NCBI RefSeq assembly: GCF_003971255.1
Contig: NZ_CP034660.1
Span: 1,550,001-1,614,000, forward strand
DNA: 64,000 bases
Reading direction: 5' to 3'
From: Colwellia sp. Arc7-635
GTDB lineage: Bacteria > Pseudomonadota > Gammaproteobacteria > Enterobacterales > Alteromonadaceae
In this document: one piece after another, positions 44,263 through 54,219 of the stretch
Position numbering within the stretch: the first letter of the stretch is position 1
How the letters are laid out: each line of letters opens with the position of its first letter
Notes under the pieces: generated by a model
Databases searched by the model: none
Told to the model about the DNA's origin: nothing
The model's input: the letters and a program-made list of their open reading frames with translations, nothing else
Position numbers and translations under genes: made by a program

Positions 44263-47064
44263 ATGAAAAAGAATAGCGCGTTTATTTTGTTAACGGCTAC
44301 AGCATTGTCGGCATGTGGCGGCGGCTCTAGTAGCAATACTACACCGGTTTTTAGTCAGTCAAATTACCAAATTAGTACCAATGAAGACCAATCCGCTAGC
44401 ATGACGGTGTCAGCAACGGATAATAATAGTAAAGATACGGTGACTTATTCATTAGGAAACGCATCCGCCAATGCGAACGTCGATATAAATGGTTCAACGG
44501 GTGAGATTACCTATCAGCCACATGATAACTTTAATGGTCAAGACTCTTTTGAAGTAAGCGCTTCTGATGGTTCAGGGGCCGTCTCAGTGACTGTAAATGT
44601 TACGGTAGCAGCGGTAAATGACCTACCTGAGCTTCCTGATAATGAAATCTTGGTTTCGGGTGGCGAATCTAAAAAAGGTATGATTCAGGCTAAAGATGTT
44701 GACGGCGATATACTGAGCTATCATGTAACAGCAACGACTAAAAACGGTGAATTAAGCGTTGACCCTGCATCTGGAGAGGTCACTTATACGCCAACAAATC
44801 TAATTGATGTTAATGATAGCTTTACTGTGCTTGTTAGTGACAATAACGGTGGAGAATTAACAAAAGAGCTAACCATTAAAAGCAGTTTAGCAAGCAATGC
44901 TGACCGAGCATATTACTATTATGCGAGTGAGCACTCTCACCTAAAGCAGGCTGAACAGCACGTACAGTCATTAAATAATGATATTAACCAAGGTGTAGTT
45001 TATCAAAACCTTGCTGTTGGTTACGCACAGTCTGGGTTGACTGTGCAGGTAGAAAGATTACTTGCCGAAGATAGTATTATTCGTGATGAAACTCGAGCGT
45101 TAGCACTCTTGCAAGTTGCTAATGTATACAATGACTTAGATTTTTTAGAAAAAGCTGACGCATATCGTACTCAAGCAAATACACTTTATACACAATATGT
45201 AGCGGCTAAAGGAATAACAGCATTTAATCAAGCAGATGCTGGTTTCTTTACGTCATTATCCGAGAGTTATAAAGAAGTTGGTGATACCGACAAAGCCGAG
45301 CAAGTACTTAGTATTTTGGATGTACTTTTTGGTGCTGCACTAGAAGGTGATGCCGATACGGCGGCTTTATTAACCTTTTTTGGTTACCGAAACTTAGTTG
45401 ATGAAGTTATTGCTGATTGGCAAGAATCACGATCTCAATCAGACTATGACTTAGCTTCATCTATGGTTAATCGTATGTATAGTTATGCCAATATGATAGG
45501 GCATGGTTATGTAAGTAATGATAGGAATGGCAACGAAGGCAAGGCTTATCATAGCATTCGTCAAGTCGCATTGACGGACGTAGTGAACTCATTTATTGAC
45601 ATTAATGAATTCGATAATGCGAAAGAAGTCTTACATGATATTCTGGCTTTATATGGTGTTGTTGGTATTGACACTAACTACCCTCGAACAGCAAATCAAT
45701 ACGCTGAAGTAACTAAAGTGGAATATAATTTTTCTTTATATGACATGGCAGGGCCTTTAGTCACCTTATATCCTGACAATGATTTAGCACTATATTTAGC
45801 AGGCTTTCCTGAAGGAAGTTTTTGGGCTTCTTTGGCCGAGCAAGATGCCGAAGACGCACGTCTAATGGCGCAAGTACTTAATATGGAAGATAAAGATGCT
45901 GCCCTAGCGCTAGTGAATAATGCAAAAGATCCAAACGACTTACGTAATCATTTTACTAACTTGGTTTCGTATAATGCTCGAACGCCTGGCGCTGCTGTAT
46001 TGTTAAAAAACCAAGGTGAATATAACGCCGCCGCTAATTTTTTGGCTGAAGCACTAACCTTAGTGAGTTCAGATGATTATATTAGTGAAAACCTTAGAAT
46101 AGAGCTTTTTGTTACGGGCACATCAGGGTGTGAAAAAATAGTAAGAGAACTTCTTGATTTACAAAAGATTACTGGTAATGATGATTATAGAACACAAGCG
46201 CAATCATCTATCGAAACTTGTATTAATATGGCTCAGACTTATTATATCGACGGTGTTGATGGTCAAGACGTAGAAATCAGTGACGCTATCAAGGCTAACT
46301 CTGAATTTATTGTTCATGCTAGCAGTTTAGACATTGATGAAGAAATAACCGCATCATTAGCTATTACTGAAAATAATCTTGCAAAAATCGAAGAAAATGC
46401 TTACTCCGACCGTATTAGTAACCTAAAAAATATTGCTATGAGTTTGGCTAAAGCGAATAGGTTCACTACAGCACAAAGCTACTATAATCGTGCTATTGAA
46501 CAACTCAACTTGTTAGAGGCTACACAAATTATTGAAGAAGTAGGGGATGAAACATCTAAGTTTTTCAGCGAAGAACGCTCATCGTCTAGCTATAACAATT
46601 ATCTATCTGTCATTGAAAGTAACGCCGGAAAAATGGACAATTATGCACAGATAAAAGCTACTGCCTATAATGCATGGCAAACCATTATTTCAAGCAGAGT
46701 AACGCTATTGGAAGAAGGTGCTAACCAACAAAAGTTAACTTATTTACCCTCTTACGCTGAACAATATACACGATTAGGTAAATATAATGACGCCATCACG
46801 TTAGCAAATAATGAAGCTTTAGGCGTAGTCGAAAAAGATTCAATTATCACCTTTGTTGCATCTAGCTTAAGTGTTAAAGATGACTTTAATGCAACACTAG
46901 TTGCATCAGTTGATACCGATGGCGATGGCAAAGCAAACTTCTTCCTTGAAAGTGTAAGTGATGACGTTATTGCAAGCTCTGGCATCAGTTTAGATGAAGA
47001 TAGTGATAATGACGGTGTTAATGACGAATCTGACGCCTACCCATTAGATCCTGAACAACAATAA
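44263..47064 (+). CDS. large lipoprotein with cadherin-like N-terminus and helical-repeat body
   Basis: A 933-aa lipoprotein (lipobox LSAC, C18, then GGGSSS). Residues about 25-205 hold two cadherin/Big-like beta domains of the kind ATDNNSKDTVTYSLG...GEITYQPHDNFNGQDSFEVSASDG and VTYTPTNLIDVNDSFTVLVSDNNGG. Residues 210-880 are almost all helical with TPR-like spacing (YQNLAVGYAQSG, ALLQVANVYNDLDFLEKAD, AKANRFTTAQSYYNRAIEQL). It ends in two calcium-binding-type DxDxDG segments: DTDGDGKANFF and DEDSDNDGVNDESDAYPLDPEQQ (thrombospondin-3-like). It probably lies on the outer membrane and pairs with the TonB receptor gene that starts 2 bases after its stop; a SusD-like partner role is inference. Confidence 0.85.
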   Translation: MKKNSAFILLTATALSACGGGSSSNTTPVFSQSNYQISTNEDQSASMTVSATDNNSKDTVTYSLGNASANANVDINGSTGEITYQPHDNFNGQDSFEVSASDGSGAVSVTVNVTVAAVNDLPELPDNEILVSGGESKKGMIQAKDVDGDILSYHVTATTKNGELSVDPASGEVTYTPTNLIDVNDSFTVLVSDNNGGELTKELTIKSSLASNADRAYYYYASEHSHLKQAEQHVQSLNNDINQGVVYQNLAVGYAQSGLTVQVERLLAEDSIIRDETRALALLQVANVYNDLDFLEKADAYRTQANTLYTQYVAAKGITAFNQADAGFFTSLSESYKEVGDTDKAEQVLSILDVLFGAALEGDADTAALLTFFGYRNLVDEVIADWQESRSQSDYDLASSMVNRMYSYANMIGHGYVSNDRNGNEGKAYHSIRQVALTDVVNSFIDINEFDNAKEVLHDILALYGVVGIDTNYPRTANQYAEVTKVEYNFSLYDMAGPLVTLYPDNDLALYLAGFPEGSFWASLAEQDAEDARLMAQVLNMEDKDAALALVNNAKDPNDLRNHFTNLVSYNARTPGAAVLLKNQGEYNAAANFLAEALTLVSSDDYISENLRIELFVTGTSGCEKIVRELLDLQKITGNDDYRTQAQSSIETCINMAQTYYIDGVDGQDVEISDAIKANSEFIVHASSLDIDEEITASLAITENNLAKIEENAYSDRISNLKNIAMSLAKANRFTTAQSYYNRAIEQLNLLEATQIIEEVGDETSKFFSEERSSSSYNNYLSVIESNAGKMDNYAQIKATAYNAWQTIISSRVTLLEEGANQQKLTYLPSYAEQYTRLGKYNDAITLANNEALGVVEKDSIITFVASSLSVKDDFNATLVASVDTDGDGKANFFLESVSDDVIASSGISLDEDSDNDGVNDESDAYPLDPEQQ

Positions 47065-47066
47065 CA

Positions 47067-49802
47067 ATGAAATATCTTTTTACCTTATTCATGGTCGGCT
47101 TCATGCTGACCATGACTACTTCTTTTGCGCAAGATCTCGAGCAAAATGTAGCTGTTAAAAACAAGGCACCTGTGGTCATTGATAGCAATAAAAAAATTGT
47201 TAAAAGTGAGTATGTACCATGTGATAAGAGCGTCAAAGATTGCAATGGTTACATTGAGCATATTGAAGTTGTTGGAAGACAAATCACTCCCATTTCGTAT
47301 TCGGCAGAAGGAGCTTATACCTTAGATAAACAGATGCTGAAGGAGTACTTGTACGGCAATGGGAATTTAAATGACATTTTAGGTCTTTTACCTGGCGTTC
47401 AATTTAGCGACGCTGCTTATGCGGCTAACCAAGTGACCAATATAAAACCTAACGAAGTTTCTATTGCGGGAGCATTAGGCTATCAATCTGGATATCAAAT
47501 TGATGGCGTAGGTAATAATTCCAAGTTGAGTAAAGGCGATGGCAGTGCGGGTTATAACCATGCTCATAATGTTGAAGGTCATAGTCAAGAAGCCTTTGTT
47601 AACCTAAAAATATTAGAACAAGTAGAAGTATATGACAGTAATATACCAGCAAGGTATGGTCAGTTTTCTGGTGGTTTGGTATTAGCAAAAACGCAAAATG
47701 CGGGTAAAGAAACAAGATTTGGCTTGAGTTATCGTCAAACAGCAGATCAACTTGTTGAATATCATAAATTCTATGCACCTGATTTTAGTGGTGATGATGT
47801 ACTAGAAACAGCTGTTTTTAATAAGAAAGATTTTAATGCCTATTTATCTATGCCTATTAATGATGTTAGTGGTGTTGTCGCACAAATTCAGGTACTGAGA
47901 TCAAGTGAGTCATTAAACCAACTGGGTAATATCAGGGAGCAAGAACAAACAAACTATAATGCCCTGTTAAAATATCACTACAATGTTACAGCTCAAGATC
48001 AATTGATATTTAGATACTTAAATGCACCTTATGAAGGAAGTTACTTTGATGTTGATGCTATTAATAGTAACTATGATATTGATGGTGGTGGTCAGTCATT
48101 TATGGCCAAATGGCAAGCTGATCGTCAATGGGGAAGAATGGATAGCCAATTTGACTGGCGACAAAGTCAAAATAGTAAGAAAACGGCTTCTGCAAGATAT
48201 GTATGGGCTAATCTCCCTGGAAAAGCATGGGGTAGTTACAATGACTCAACGACTAGCTTAGCTGGTGGTTTTGGTGACATTAAAAAGGTACAAGACACCT
48301 TTAGTTTAAAACAAGACTTTGAAATCTCAAATATATTAGAAACATACGGCTATCATGATTTATCTTTCGGTTACCATTTAGAATATCAACAGACGGTTTT
48401 TGATCGATTGGAAGATTCAGTAACTTATAATGGCGCGGTGGTATCTCCTAATATTAATTGCAATGGTTATGTTAATGATTGTATTGAAACCAGTTTTGCG
48501 AGACAGCTAGAAGAAATAGAAACCGAACTCGGAAGATCTCTTGACTTGGCTGACCCTGCTGATTTTAACCTGTATCAAGATAACTTATTAACAACGGGGC
48601 AATACTTTCAGTCACGTCAAGTTTCGCCTAGTTCTACCGCAGAAGCGAATATTGGCTATTTCTCAGCCTATGCGGAAGATAATATCAACTTTCAAGAACT
48701 TAATATTGCTGCTGGGTTACGTTATGACTATAACGATTTCTTTCAAAATCATAATATTGCACCAAGATTAAGACTCAGCTATGAGTTTATATCAGGTTAT
48801 CAAATGATTTTAGGCGCCAATCGTTATTATGAAAGTGATTTAGCCGATTATAAATTAAACCAAGCAATACAACCTACCCATAATGAAGTGCGAGCAATCT
48901 ATAATAATAGGCCACAACAATGGCAAGCAGCATTACTCACCCAAGGTTATCGCTATGAATATAATGATACGAAGACACCGTTTAGTGATGAGTTAACAGC
49001 AGCTTATCGACAACCCTTATTTGGTGGAATTGTTGAATTAAAATGGGTTCGCCGCGCAAATAAAGACAGTATTAATCGAATTAAAGGCTATAACGATCAA
49101 GGTGAGTCTGTGTTATATGCTGGTAATGATGGCGGTAGCGACTATCGTCGGTGGTCACTATCATGGATGGCGCAATTTGAAAATCAACATGTAGAATTTA
49201 ACCTTTCGCACGCAAGCAATACCACAAGCCGAAAAAGCTTTGATGGTGATACCACACTAGAAGAAGAAGGAGATGGTAGAAATACAAAAACGCTAAATTA
49301 TAGTTATGATGATAACGAATTAGTATTTTTGCGCACAGACTCTGTTGGTGAAAATGGTCTAAATAAGACAGACTTTCAGTTGGTTACCCGTCACGATATT
49401 AATTTAGAACGTCAGGATGCAAATCGCCCTATAGTGGTCAATTTAAGCTGGGCGGGAAATTGGAATAATTGGCAGTTTTCTGCATATGCACGCTTCAATG
49501 GTAGCCAAGATGCTATTTATCCAACGGGCATAACTCAGTCAATAAAAGAGGCTGATACGATCTGTGATGAATGTAATCCTCAGCAAAAAGAATACCCTGT
49601 TTACCGCGCTAAAAAACGACCAAGTTTTTGGTTGGTAAACGGCAGTATTAAATATAACTGGTTACTTAAAGATGACAGTTATTTAACGTTAAGTATTGAC
49701 GGTGAAAATTTATTAAACCAACGAACCTATCAAGTTAGTCCATCTACAACTGGTTTAGAGCTAGGTAGACGATTTTGGTTAGGTATTAGTTACGATTATT
49801 AG
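47067..49802 (+). CDS. TonB-dependent outer-membrane receptor
   Basis: A 911-aa receptor. Signal peptide MKYLFTLFMVGFMLTMTTSFA, then a cysteine-bearing N-terminal extension (YVPCDKSVKDCNGY), a TonB-box-like IEHIEVVGRQ near residues 64-73, and a plug with LNDILGLLPGVQFSD, GYQIDGVGNNSKLS and VEVYDSNIPARYGQFSGGLVLAKT. About twenty-two barrel strands follow and the protein ends in ISYDY with an aromatic tail. Ligand unknown: no siderophore-receptor subgroup is evident. Fur control and the neighbours (peroxidase, M16 protease, PepSY) point to iron or an iron-bearing peptide or protein. It sits 2 bases after the lipoprotein gene and 8 ahead of the 77-aa gene. Confidence 0.93.
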   Translation: MKYLFTLFMVGFMLTMTTSFAQDLEQNVAVKNKAPVVIDSNKKIVKSEYVPCDKSVKDCNGYIEHIEVVGRQITPISYSAEGAYTLDKQMLKEYLYGNGNLNDILGLLPGVQFSDAAYAANQVTNIKPNEVSIAGALGYQSGYQIDGVGNNSKLSKGDGSAGYNHAHNVEGHSQEAFVNLKILEQVEVYDSNIPARYGQFSGGLVLAKTQNAGKETRFGLSYRQTADQLVEYHKFYAPDFSGDDVLETAVFNKKDFNAYLSMPINDVSGVVAQIQVLRSSESLNQLGNIREQEQTNYNALLKYHYNVTAQDQLIFRYLNAPYEGSYFDVDAINSNYDIDGGGQSFMAKWQADRQWGRMDSQFDWRQSQNSKKTASARYVWANLPGKAWGSYNDSTTSLAGGFGDIKKVQDTFSLKQDFEISNILETYGYHDLSFGYHLEYQQTVFDRLEDSVTYNGAVVSPNINCNGYVNDCIETSFARQLEEIETELGRSLDLADPADFNLYQDNLLTTGQYFQSRQVSPSSTAEANIGYFSAYAEDNINFQELNIAAGLRYDYNDFFQNHNIAPRLRLSYEFISGYQMILGANRYYESDLADYKLNQAIQPTHNEVRAIYNNRPQQWQAALLTQGYRYEYNDTKTPFSDELTAAYRQPLFGGIVELKWVRRANKDSINRIKGYNDQGESVLYAGNDGGSDYRRWSLSWMAQFENQHVEFNLSHASNTTSRKSFDGDTTLEEEGDGRNTKTLNYSYDDNELVFLRTDSVGENGLNKTDFQLVTRHDINLERQDANRPIVVNLSWAGNWNNWQFSAYARFNGSQDAIYPTGITQSIKEADTICDECNPQQKEYPVYRAKKRPSFWLVNGSIKYNWLLKDDSYLTLSIDGENLLNQRTYQVSPSTTGLELGRRFWLGISYDY

Positions 49803-49810
49803 GAGAGAAA

Positions 49811-50044
49811 ATGAGTATTTTATTTGCAGCAGCAATAGGTTTAGGGCAGTTATGTTACAACGCGGACCATGATATTGGTTCTGGCGAGATTATGCGTGGT
49901 GCTGTTACGTTTGAACAGTTATTAGGTAAAGCAATGAAAAATAGAGAGTCTACCTGTTGGTCTATTCATTCTGAAGCGCAGCTTGCAGAGGCAAAAAAGC
50001 TAGTGCTAATGGATGCAACGGGTAAAACTTTAATCATAAAATAG
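49811..50044 (+). CDS. 77-aa protein of unknown function inside the receptor operon
   Basis: MSILFAAAIGLGQLCYNADHDIGSGEIMRGAVTFEQLLGKAMKNRESTCWSIHSEAQLAEAKKLVLMDATGKTLIIK. A strong AGGAGAG site stands just ahead of the ATG, 8 bases after the receptor stop, and the MauG-type gene follows 14 bases later. The first 16 residues are hydrophobic but lack basic residues, so it is not a standard signal peptide. It holds two cysteines (C15, C49), the second in TCWS. No family recognised. It could be a regulator, a chaperone or a substrate of the neighbouring enzymes. Confidence 0.7.
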   Translation: MSILFAAAIGLGQLCYNADHDIGSGEIMRGAVTFEQLLGKAMKNRESTCWSIHSEAQLAEAKKLVLMDATGKTLIIK

Positions 50045-50058
50045 TATGAGAAATATGA

Positions 50059-51213
50059 ATGTTTTTTATTAAAGCGGTAATTCGAGTTAGTAGTGTTGCC
50101 GTTTTAATAATAAGCAGTTGGCAAACAGCTGCAGTTGATTTTAATGAACTACGTAAAGTTTATAGCCAACCTAGTATAACGTGGCCTAAGGCCCAGATAG
50201 AAGAGAGCGTAAAGGTAAAGGAAATTGGTTTATTGCCAGCCATAACGTTCCCTAAAAACAATCCTTATTCTAAGGAAAAAATAACATTAGGTGAAATGTT
50301 ATTTCATGATGGAAAGTTGTCTCGCTCTAAACAAATCGCGTGTGCAAGTTGCCACGATAATGAACTTGGTTGGAGTGATGGAAGACAGACGTCATTTGGC
50401 CATGATCGTCAGCGCGGTCACAGAAATGCGCCAACAATTGAAAATGTTGCATTCAGCAAAAGTTTTTTTTGGGATGGTCGGGCAGAAACATTAGAGCAGC
50501 AAGCATTGATGCCTATTCAAGACCCCAAGGAAATGAATTTTTCTTTGCCTGAACTCATTGTTCGTTTAGCCGAAATTAAGACTTATCGCATAGCATTTGA
50601 AGCTGCATATGGTGATGAGGCTATCACAGCGAAAAGAATAGGCTATGCACTGGCAACTTATCAGAGAACGATTAGGTCTCGTTTGAGTGATTTTGACCGT
50701 TTTCTATCTGCGTCTACGCAAAAAAATGAAATGCTCAAAGTTCGTTATCGGCAATCTATGTCAAATAAGGCTATTTGGGGCTTACATTTATTTCGTACAA
50801 AAGCCCAATGTTTGAATTGTCATAATGGGCCAACATTTAGTGATCAACAATTTCATAATGTTGGTTTAACTTATTACAAAAGGACGCTACAAGACTTAGG
50901 TCGATATAACGTAACGAAAAATACAGACGATGTTGGTAAGTTTAAAACACCTAGCTTACGAGGCGTTATGAACTCGAAGCCATGGATGCATAATGGTGTA
51001 TTTTCCGATATGACCGGCTTACTGCATTTTTATAATGCTGGAGGCATAAAGTTTGAACGTGATGATAAAGATAAGCTTTCGCCGCAAACATCCCCTTTGT
51101 TAAAGCCGTTATCGTTGACGAAAGCAGAAATTGAAGCGCTCAGCGCCTTTCTTGAGTCAATTACAGCTCCTCCCGCGATAGGTTCTTCGGCTGCCTTTAT
51201 TCAAGGAAGGTAA
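50059..51213 (+). CDS. di-heme cytochrome c peroxidase / MauG family protein
   Basis: A 384-aa exported protein with a signal peptide (about residues 1-25). Two heme c sites: CASCH at C95-H99 and CLNCH at C251-H255. Family blocks: LGEMLFHDGKLSRSKQIACASCH, RNAPTIENVAFSKSFFWDGRAETLEQQALMPIQDPKEM and FKTPSLRGVMNSKPWMHNGVFSDM. M310 in PWMHNG takes the axial-methionine place of classical peroxidases; MauG and MbnH use tyrosine nearby, and here the preceding residue is tryptophan 309 in place of the usual tyrosine. So either a peroxidase or a protein-modifying oxidase; the operon context favours a dedicated task. Confidence 0.9.
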   Translation: MFFIKAVIRVSSVAVLIISSWQTAAVDFNELRKVYSQPSITWPKAQIEESVKVKEIGLLPAITFPKNNPYSKEKITLGEMLFHDGKLSRSKQIACASCHDNELGWSDGRQTSFGHDRQRGHRNAPTIENVAFSKSFFWDGRAETLEQQALMPIQDPKEMNFSLPELIVRLAEIKTYRIAFEAAYGDEAITAKRIGYALATYQRTIRSRLSDFDRFLSASTQKNEMLKVRYRQSMSNKAIWGLHLFRTKAQCLNCHNGPTFSDQQFHNVGLTYYKRTLQDLGRYNVTKNTDDVGKFKTPSLRGVMNSKPWMHNGVFSDMTGLLHFYNAGGIKFERDDKDKLSPQTSPLLKPLSLTKAEIEALSAFLESITAPPAIGSSAAFIQGR

Positions 51214-51335
51214 ATTAAGTATATTTGGCCTAACGTGATAACGCTTAGACGACACATTTTTATTATTTTTCAAGAAAGTTCATTATCGTCACTTGTCCTT
51301 TTGCTATTGAAAATATTGAGGTATATAGATTTCAT

Positions 51336-54170
51336 ATGAAAAACATTTTTATTATTTTATTTGTTGTTACTTTTCTTACGGCCTGTGTTCGGCCACACAA
51401 CAAAATCGAAACCACAGCGTTTGATCAGCCTTTATTGACACAAATTGGTGTTGTTGAAGGAGAAATGAATAATGGTCTGCGCTATATTATTCTGCCTAAT
51501 AATAAGCCTGCAAATCAGGTGTCATTAAAAATGATGGTTAATGCAGGTTCAATGCATGAACAAGATGACCAAAAAGGCATTGCTCATTTAGTTGAGCATA
51601 TGGCATTTAATGGCACTACATTGTATCCCGCTAATAGCATTATAGAAAAACAAGAAAGTTTAGGGCTGGTCTTTGGTCGAGATGTTAATGCAACTACCTC
51701 ATATGATACAACTTCATATTATTTACACTTACCAGCAAGTACTGATGCACTTTTAAACGAAGCATTTCAAATGCTATCGCAGCAAGCAAGTGCACTGAAC
51801 TTTGAGCAATCAGAACTTGAAAAAGAAAGACCGGTTGTTGAAGAAGAGTGGCGTCGAATGCTGAGTATGCGAGCCAGATTATCGGACAAGATTCAAAAAA
51901 TAACGATGTCGGGCAGTCGATATGTAGAGCGAAACCCAATTGGAGATATGAACTTAGTTCGTCACGTTAATGCTGAAAGAATTAAAGCGTTTTGGAATTC
52001 ATGGTATCACCCTAATAATATGGTTTTTGTTGCTGTTGGTGACATAACAGAAAGCCAGGTTAAAACATTACTGAAGAAACACTTCGGTCATATGAAGAAT
52101 ACCCCTTTACCTAAAAGGCCTGATTTTAGTATTAGCGTACCGAATGAAATATCACTTCACGCTGTTTCAGATAAAGAGTTAGTGACTGAAAGCATTATGG
52201 TTAATTTCATTAGTGAAGAACCCCAAGCTACTTCTAAGCAAGAACTTAGAAAACAGTTGATTAGAGAACTGGCACTGACTATGTTCCAAGATAGATTGCG
52301 CTTTCAATATCAGGCAGGGGGCAAACATGTAAATAAATTATTCGTTTTTTCTTCAGAAATGGCGTCGAAATATGTAAATACTCGTCTGTTTGGCATTCTA
52401 GGAGAAGACAATTATTTAGATGCGATTAGAGAAATGTTTTCTGAATTAAGTCGGTTTGCTCATCATGGCTTTACACAGTACGAATTAAATGTTGTAAAAC
52501 AAGTGCTAACCAAGGAATACGATATGGCATTTGAAAATGAATCTTCTGTGCTTAATGCTGCCTTATTGCATCGAGTTTCCAGTTATGTACAAAAAAATAT
52601 GGCCATAATTTCACAAGTTGAAAAATTAACATTACAAAAAAAATTACTAAACAGTATTGGCATAGATGAAGTTAATCGTTATTTAAAAGTGTTAGTTGAA
52701 GAAAGAGAACCGTTGGTTATTGCTCAAGTTAAACCTGAAAATGAGCATAAATTGCCAACGAAACTACAGATCAAAGCTGCTTGGCAGCAATCAATGAAAA
52801 CTCCACCAGCCAAACTGTCAAGAGTGTCTATCGATAAGCCTTTATTTACTAAAGTTTTACCACCCGTAAATGTGATAAGTCATGAGGTTTTTGATCAAAC
52901 TCATGTCTGGAAGTTAGCGAACAATACTCAAGTCTGGTTTCAACCAAGTGATAAATGGCCAGATACACTCCTACTAAAATGGCAGGGTATTGGCGGAACA
53001 CAACACCTGGAACAAAAAGATCGTCGAATAGCGCAAATTGCGGTAAGTCAACTGCCTCGTTTTGGTTATGCAGGATTTGACGTAATGCAACTTGAACTCG
53101 TCAATGCCGGAAAAAGTATTAATATTGGTGCCTTTATTAATCAACAAGTACACCAACTTTCTGGCAGTAGCGCTACAGACTCATTTGAAACGTGGCTACA
53201 GAATTTTTACTTGCAATTGACCTCGCCTCAAACTAATCGCAATATTTGGCAAACGAATAAAAATATGATGTTAAAGGGTATAGAAGGAGCAGAAAACCTA
53301 CCTCACACCTTATTTACCAAGCAATGGAATAATGTACTTTTTACTCATAACCCGTCGTTAAAAATGTTAAAAACTGATGAGTTAAACTCACTTAATTCTG
53401 AAGATTTATTAACCGCATGGAAAAGTGTATTTGGCTCTGCTGAGCAACATCAATTGATTATTGTTGGCAATGCAGATCCTGAGTGGGTCATTAAAGTTGC
53501 GAGTCAATATATCGGAAATTTACCTCAAGGTCAGGGGAAATCAAAAGTAAAGTTACCGCCACTTTCTGGGTCAGATAAGGTCGTTGTGGTCAATGCAGGT
53601 GAAGAGCCCAAAGCTACAGCACTAATGTATTGGCTTGTTGATTACCCGTTCAGCGAAACCTTAAGTAGGCAGGCATCTATTTTGAGTCGAATTATTAGCA
53701 CTCGTATTCGCGAACAACTTAGAGAAACCGCGGGTGGCATTTATACCTCTTCTTTTAGTATTACTGCTGATCAAGGACGTGAACAGTTAATGGCAAGTTT
53801 ACGTTATAACCATCAACCTGAACGAGCCTCAGAGCTACAACAGCTAGCACTCAATGTTATTAAAGAACTCACAGCTCATGGGATTACGGAGTCTGAATTA
53901 CATACGGTAAAAGAGCAAAAACGTAATTTTTTAAATGCCGAAAATATTAGTGACGGAAGTCGTTTACGTTGGCTAAGCAAAAGTGCGACAAATGGTGAGT
54001 ATGTATCTATGCCGTCAAATTATTTAGAGTGGCTTGATTCATTGACTGCTGATGAGCTTTTGTCTATTGCTAAAAAGCTTTTAACTGAACCTATATCATT
54101 AGACGCTAGGCTCATGCCTAAAGACATATCTGCTTTTTCGAATAGTGAGAAAGTAAAAAGCAGTAAGTAA
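51336..54170 (+). CDS. M16 family zinc metallopeptidase, lipoprotein (PqqL/FusC-like)
   Basis: A 944-aa two-halved M16 peptidase. Lipobox FLTAC at C17. The inverted zinc motif HLVEH is at H84-E87-H88 with the third ligand near E164 in EKERPVVEEEW. The N-half keeps the R/Y substrate-binding elements only in its partner half (RIREQLRETAGGIYTSSFS near residue 790). Size and organisation match PqqL of E. coli and FusC of Pectobacterium, periplasmic enzymes that degrade imported proteins such as ferredoxin. A gap of 122 bases from the MauG-type gene may hold a promoter, but no terminator is seen. As a lipoprotein it is probably anchored to the outer membrane. Confidence 0.9.
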   Translation: MKNIFIILFVVTFLTACVRPHNKIETTAFDQPLLTQIGVVEGEMNNGLRYIILPNNKPANQVSLKMMVNAGSMHEQDDQKGIAHLVEHMAFNGTTLYPANSIIEKQESLGLVFGRDVNATTSYDTTSYYLHLPASTDALLNEAFQMLSQQASALNFEQSELEKERPVVEEEWRRMLSMRARLSDKIQKITMSGSRYVERNPIGDMNLVRHVNAERIKAFWNSWYHPNNMVFVAVGDITESQVKTLLKKHFGHMKNTPLPKRPDFSISVPNEISLHAVSDKELVTESIMVNFISEEPQATSKQELRKQLIRELALTMFQDRLRFQYQAGGKHVNKLFVFSSEMASKYVNTRLFGILGEDNYLDAIREMFSELSRFAHHGFTQYELNVVKQVLTKEYDMAFENESSVLNAALLHRVSSYVQKNMAIISQVEKLTLQKKLLNSIGIDEVNRYLKVLVEEREPLVIAQVKPENEHKLPTKLQIKAAWQQSMKTPPAKLSRVSIDKPLFTKVLPPVNVISHEVFDQTHVWKLANNTQVWFQPSDKWPDTLLLKWQGIGGTQHLEQKDRRIAQIAVSQLPRFGYAGFDVMQLELVNAGKSINIGAFINQQVHQLSGSSATDSFETWLQNFYLQLTSPQTNRNIWQTNKNMMLKGIEGAENLPHTLFTKQWNNVLFTHNPSLKMLKTDELNSLNSEDLLTAWKSVFGSAEQHQLIIVGNADPEWVIKVASQYIGNLPQGQGKSKVKLPPLSGSDKVVVVNAGEEPKATALMYWLVDYPFSETLSRQASILSRIISTRIREQLRETAGGIYTSSFSITADQGREQLMASLRYNHQPERASELQQLALNVIKELTAHGITESELHTVKEQKRNFLNAENISDGSRLRWLSKSATNGEYVSMPSNYLEWLDSLTADELLSIAKKLLTEPISLDARLMPKDISAFSNSEKVKSSK

Positions 54171-54219
54171 CACACTAAAATATGACACTACATTATTAAC
54201 TAACAGAAAGGAAAATTTT

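Noticed and set aside
50059-51213. Direct assignment as methanobactin MbnH
   Set aside because: No MbnP-like partner, no MbnA/B/C genes, and the axial methionine pattern differs; only family-level similarity can be claimed.
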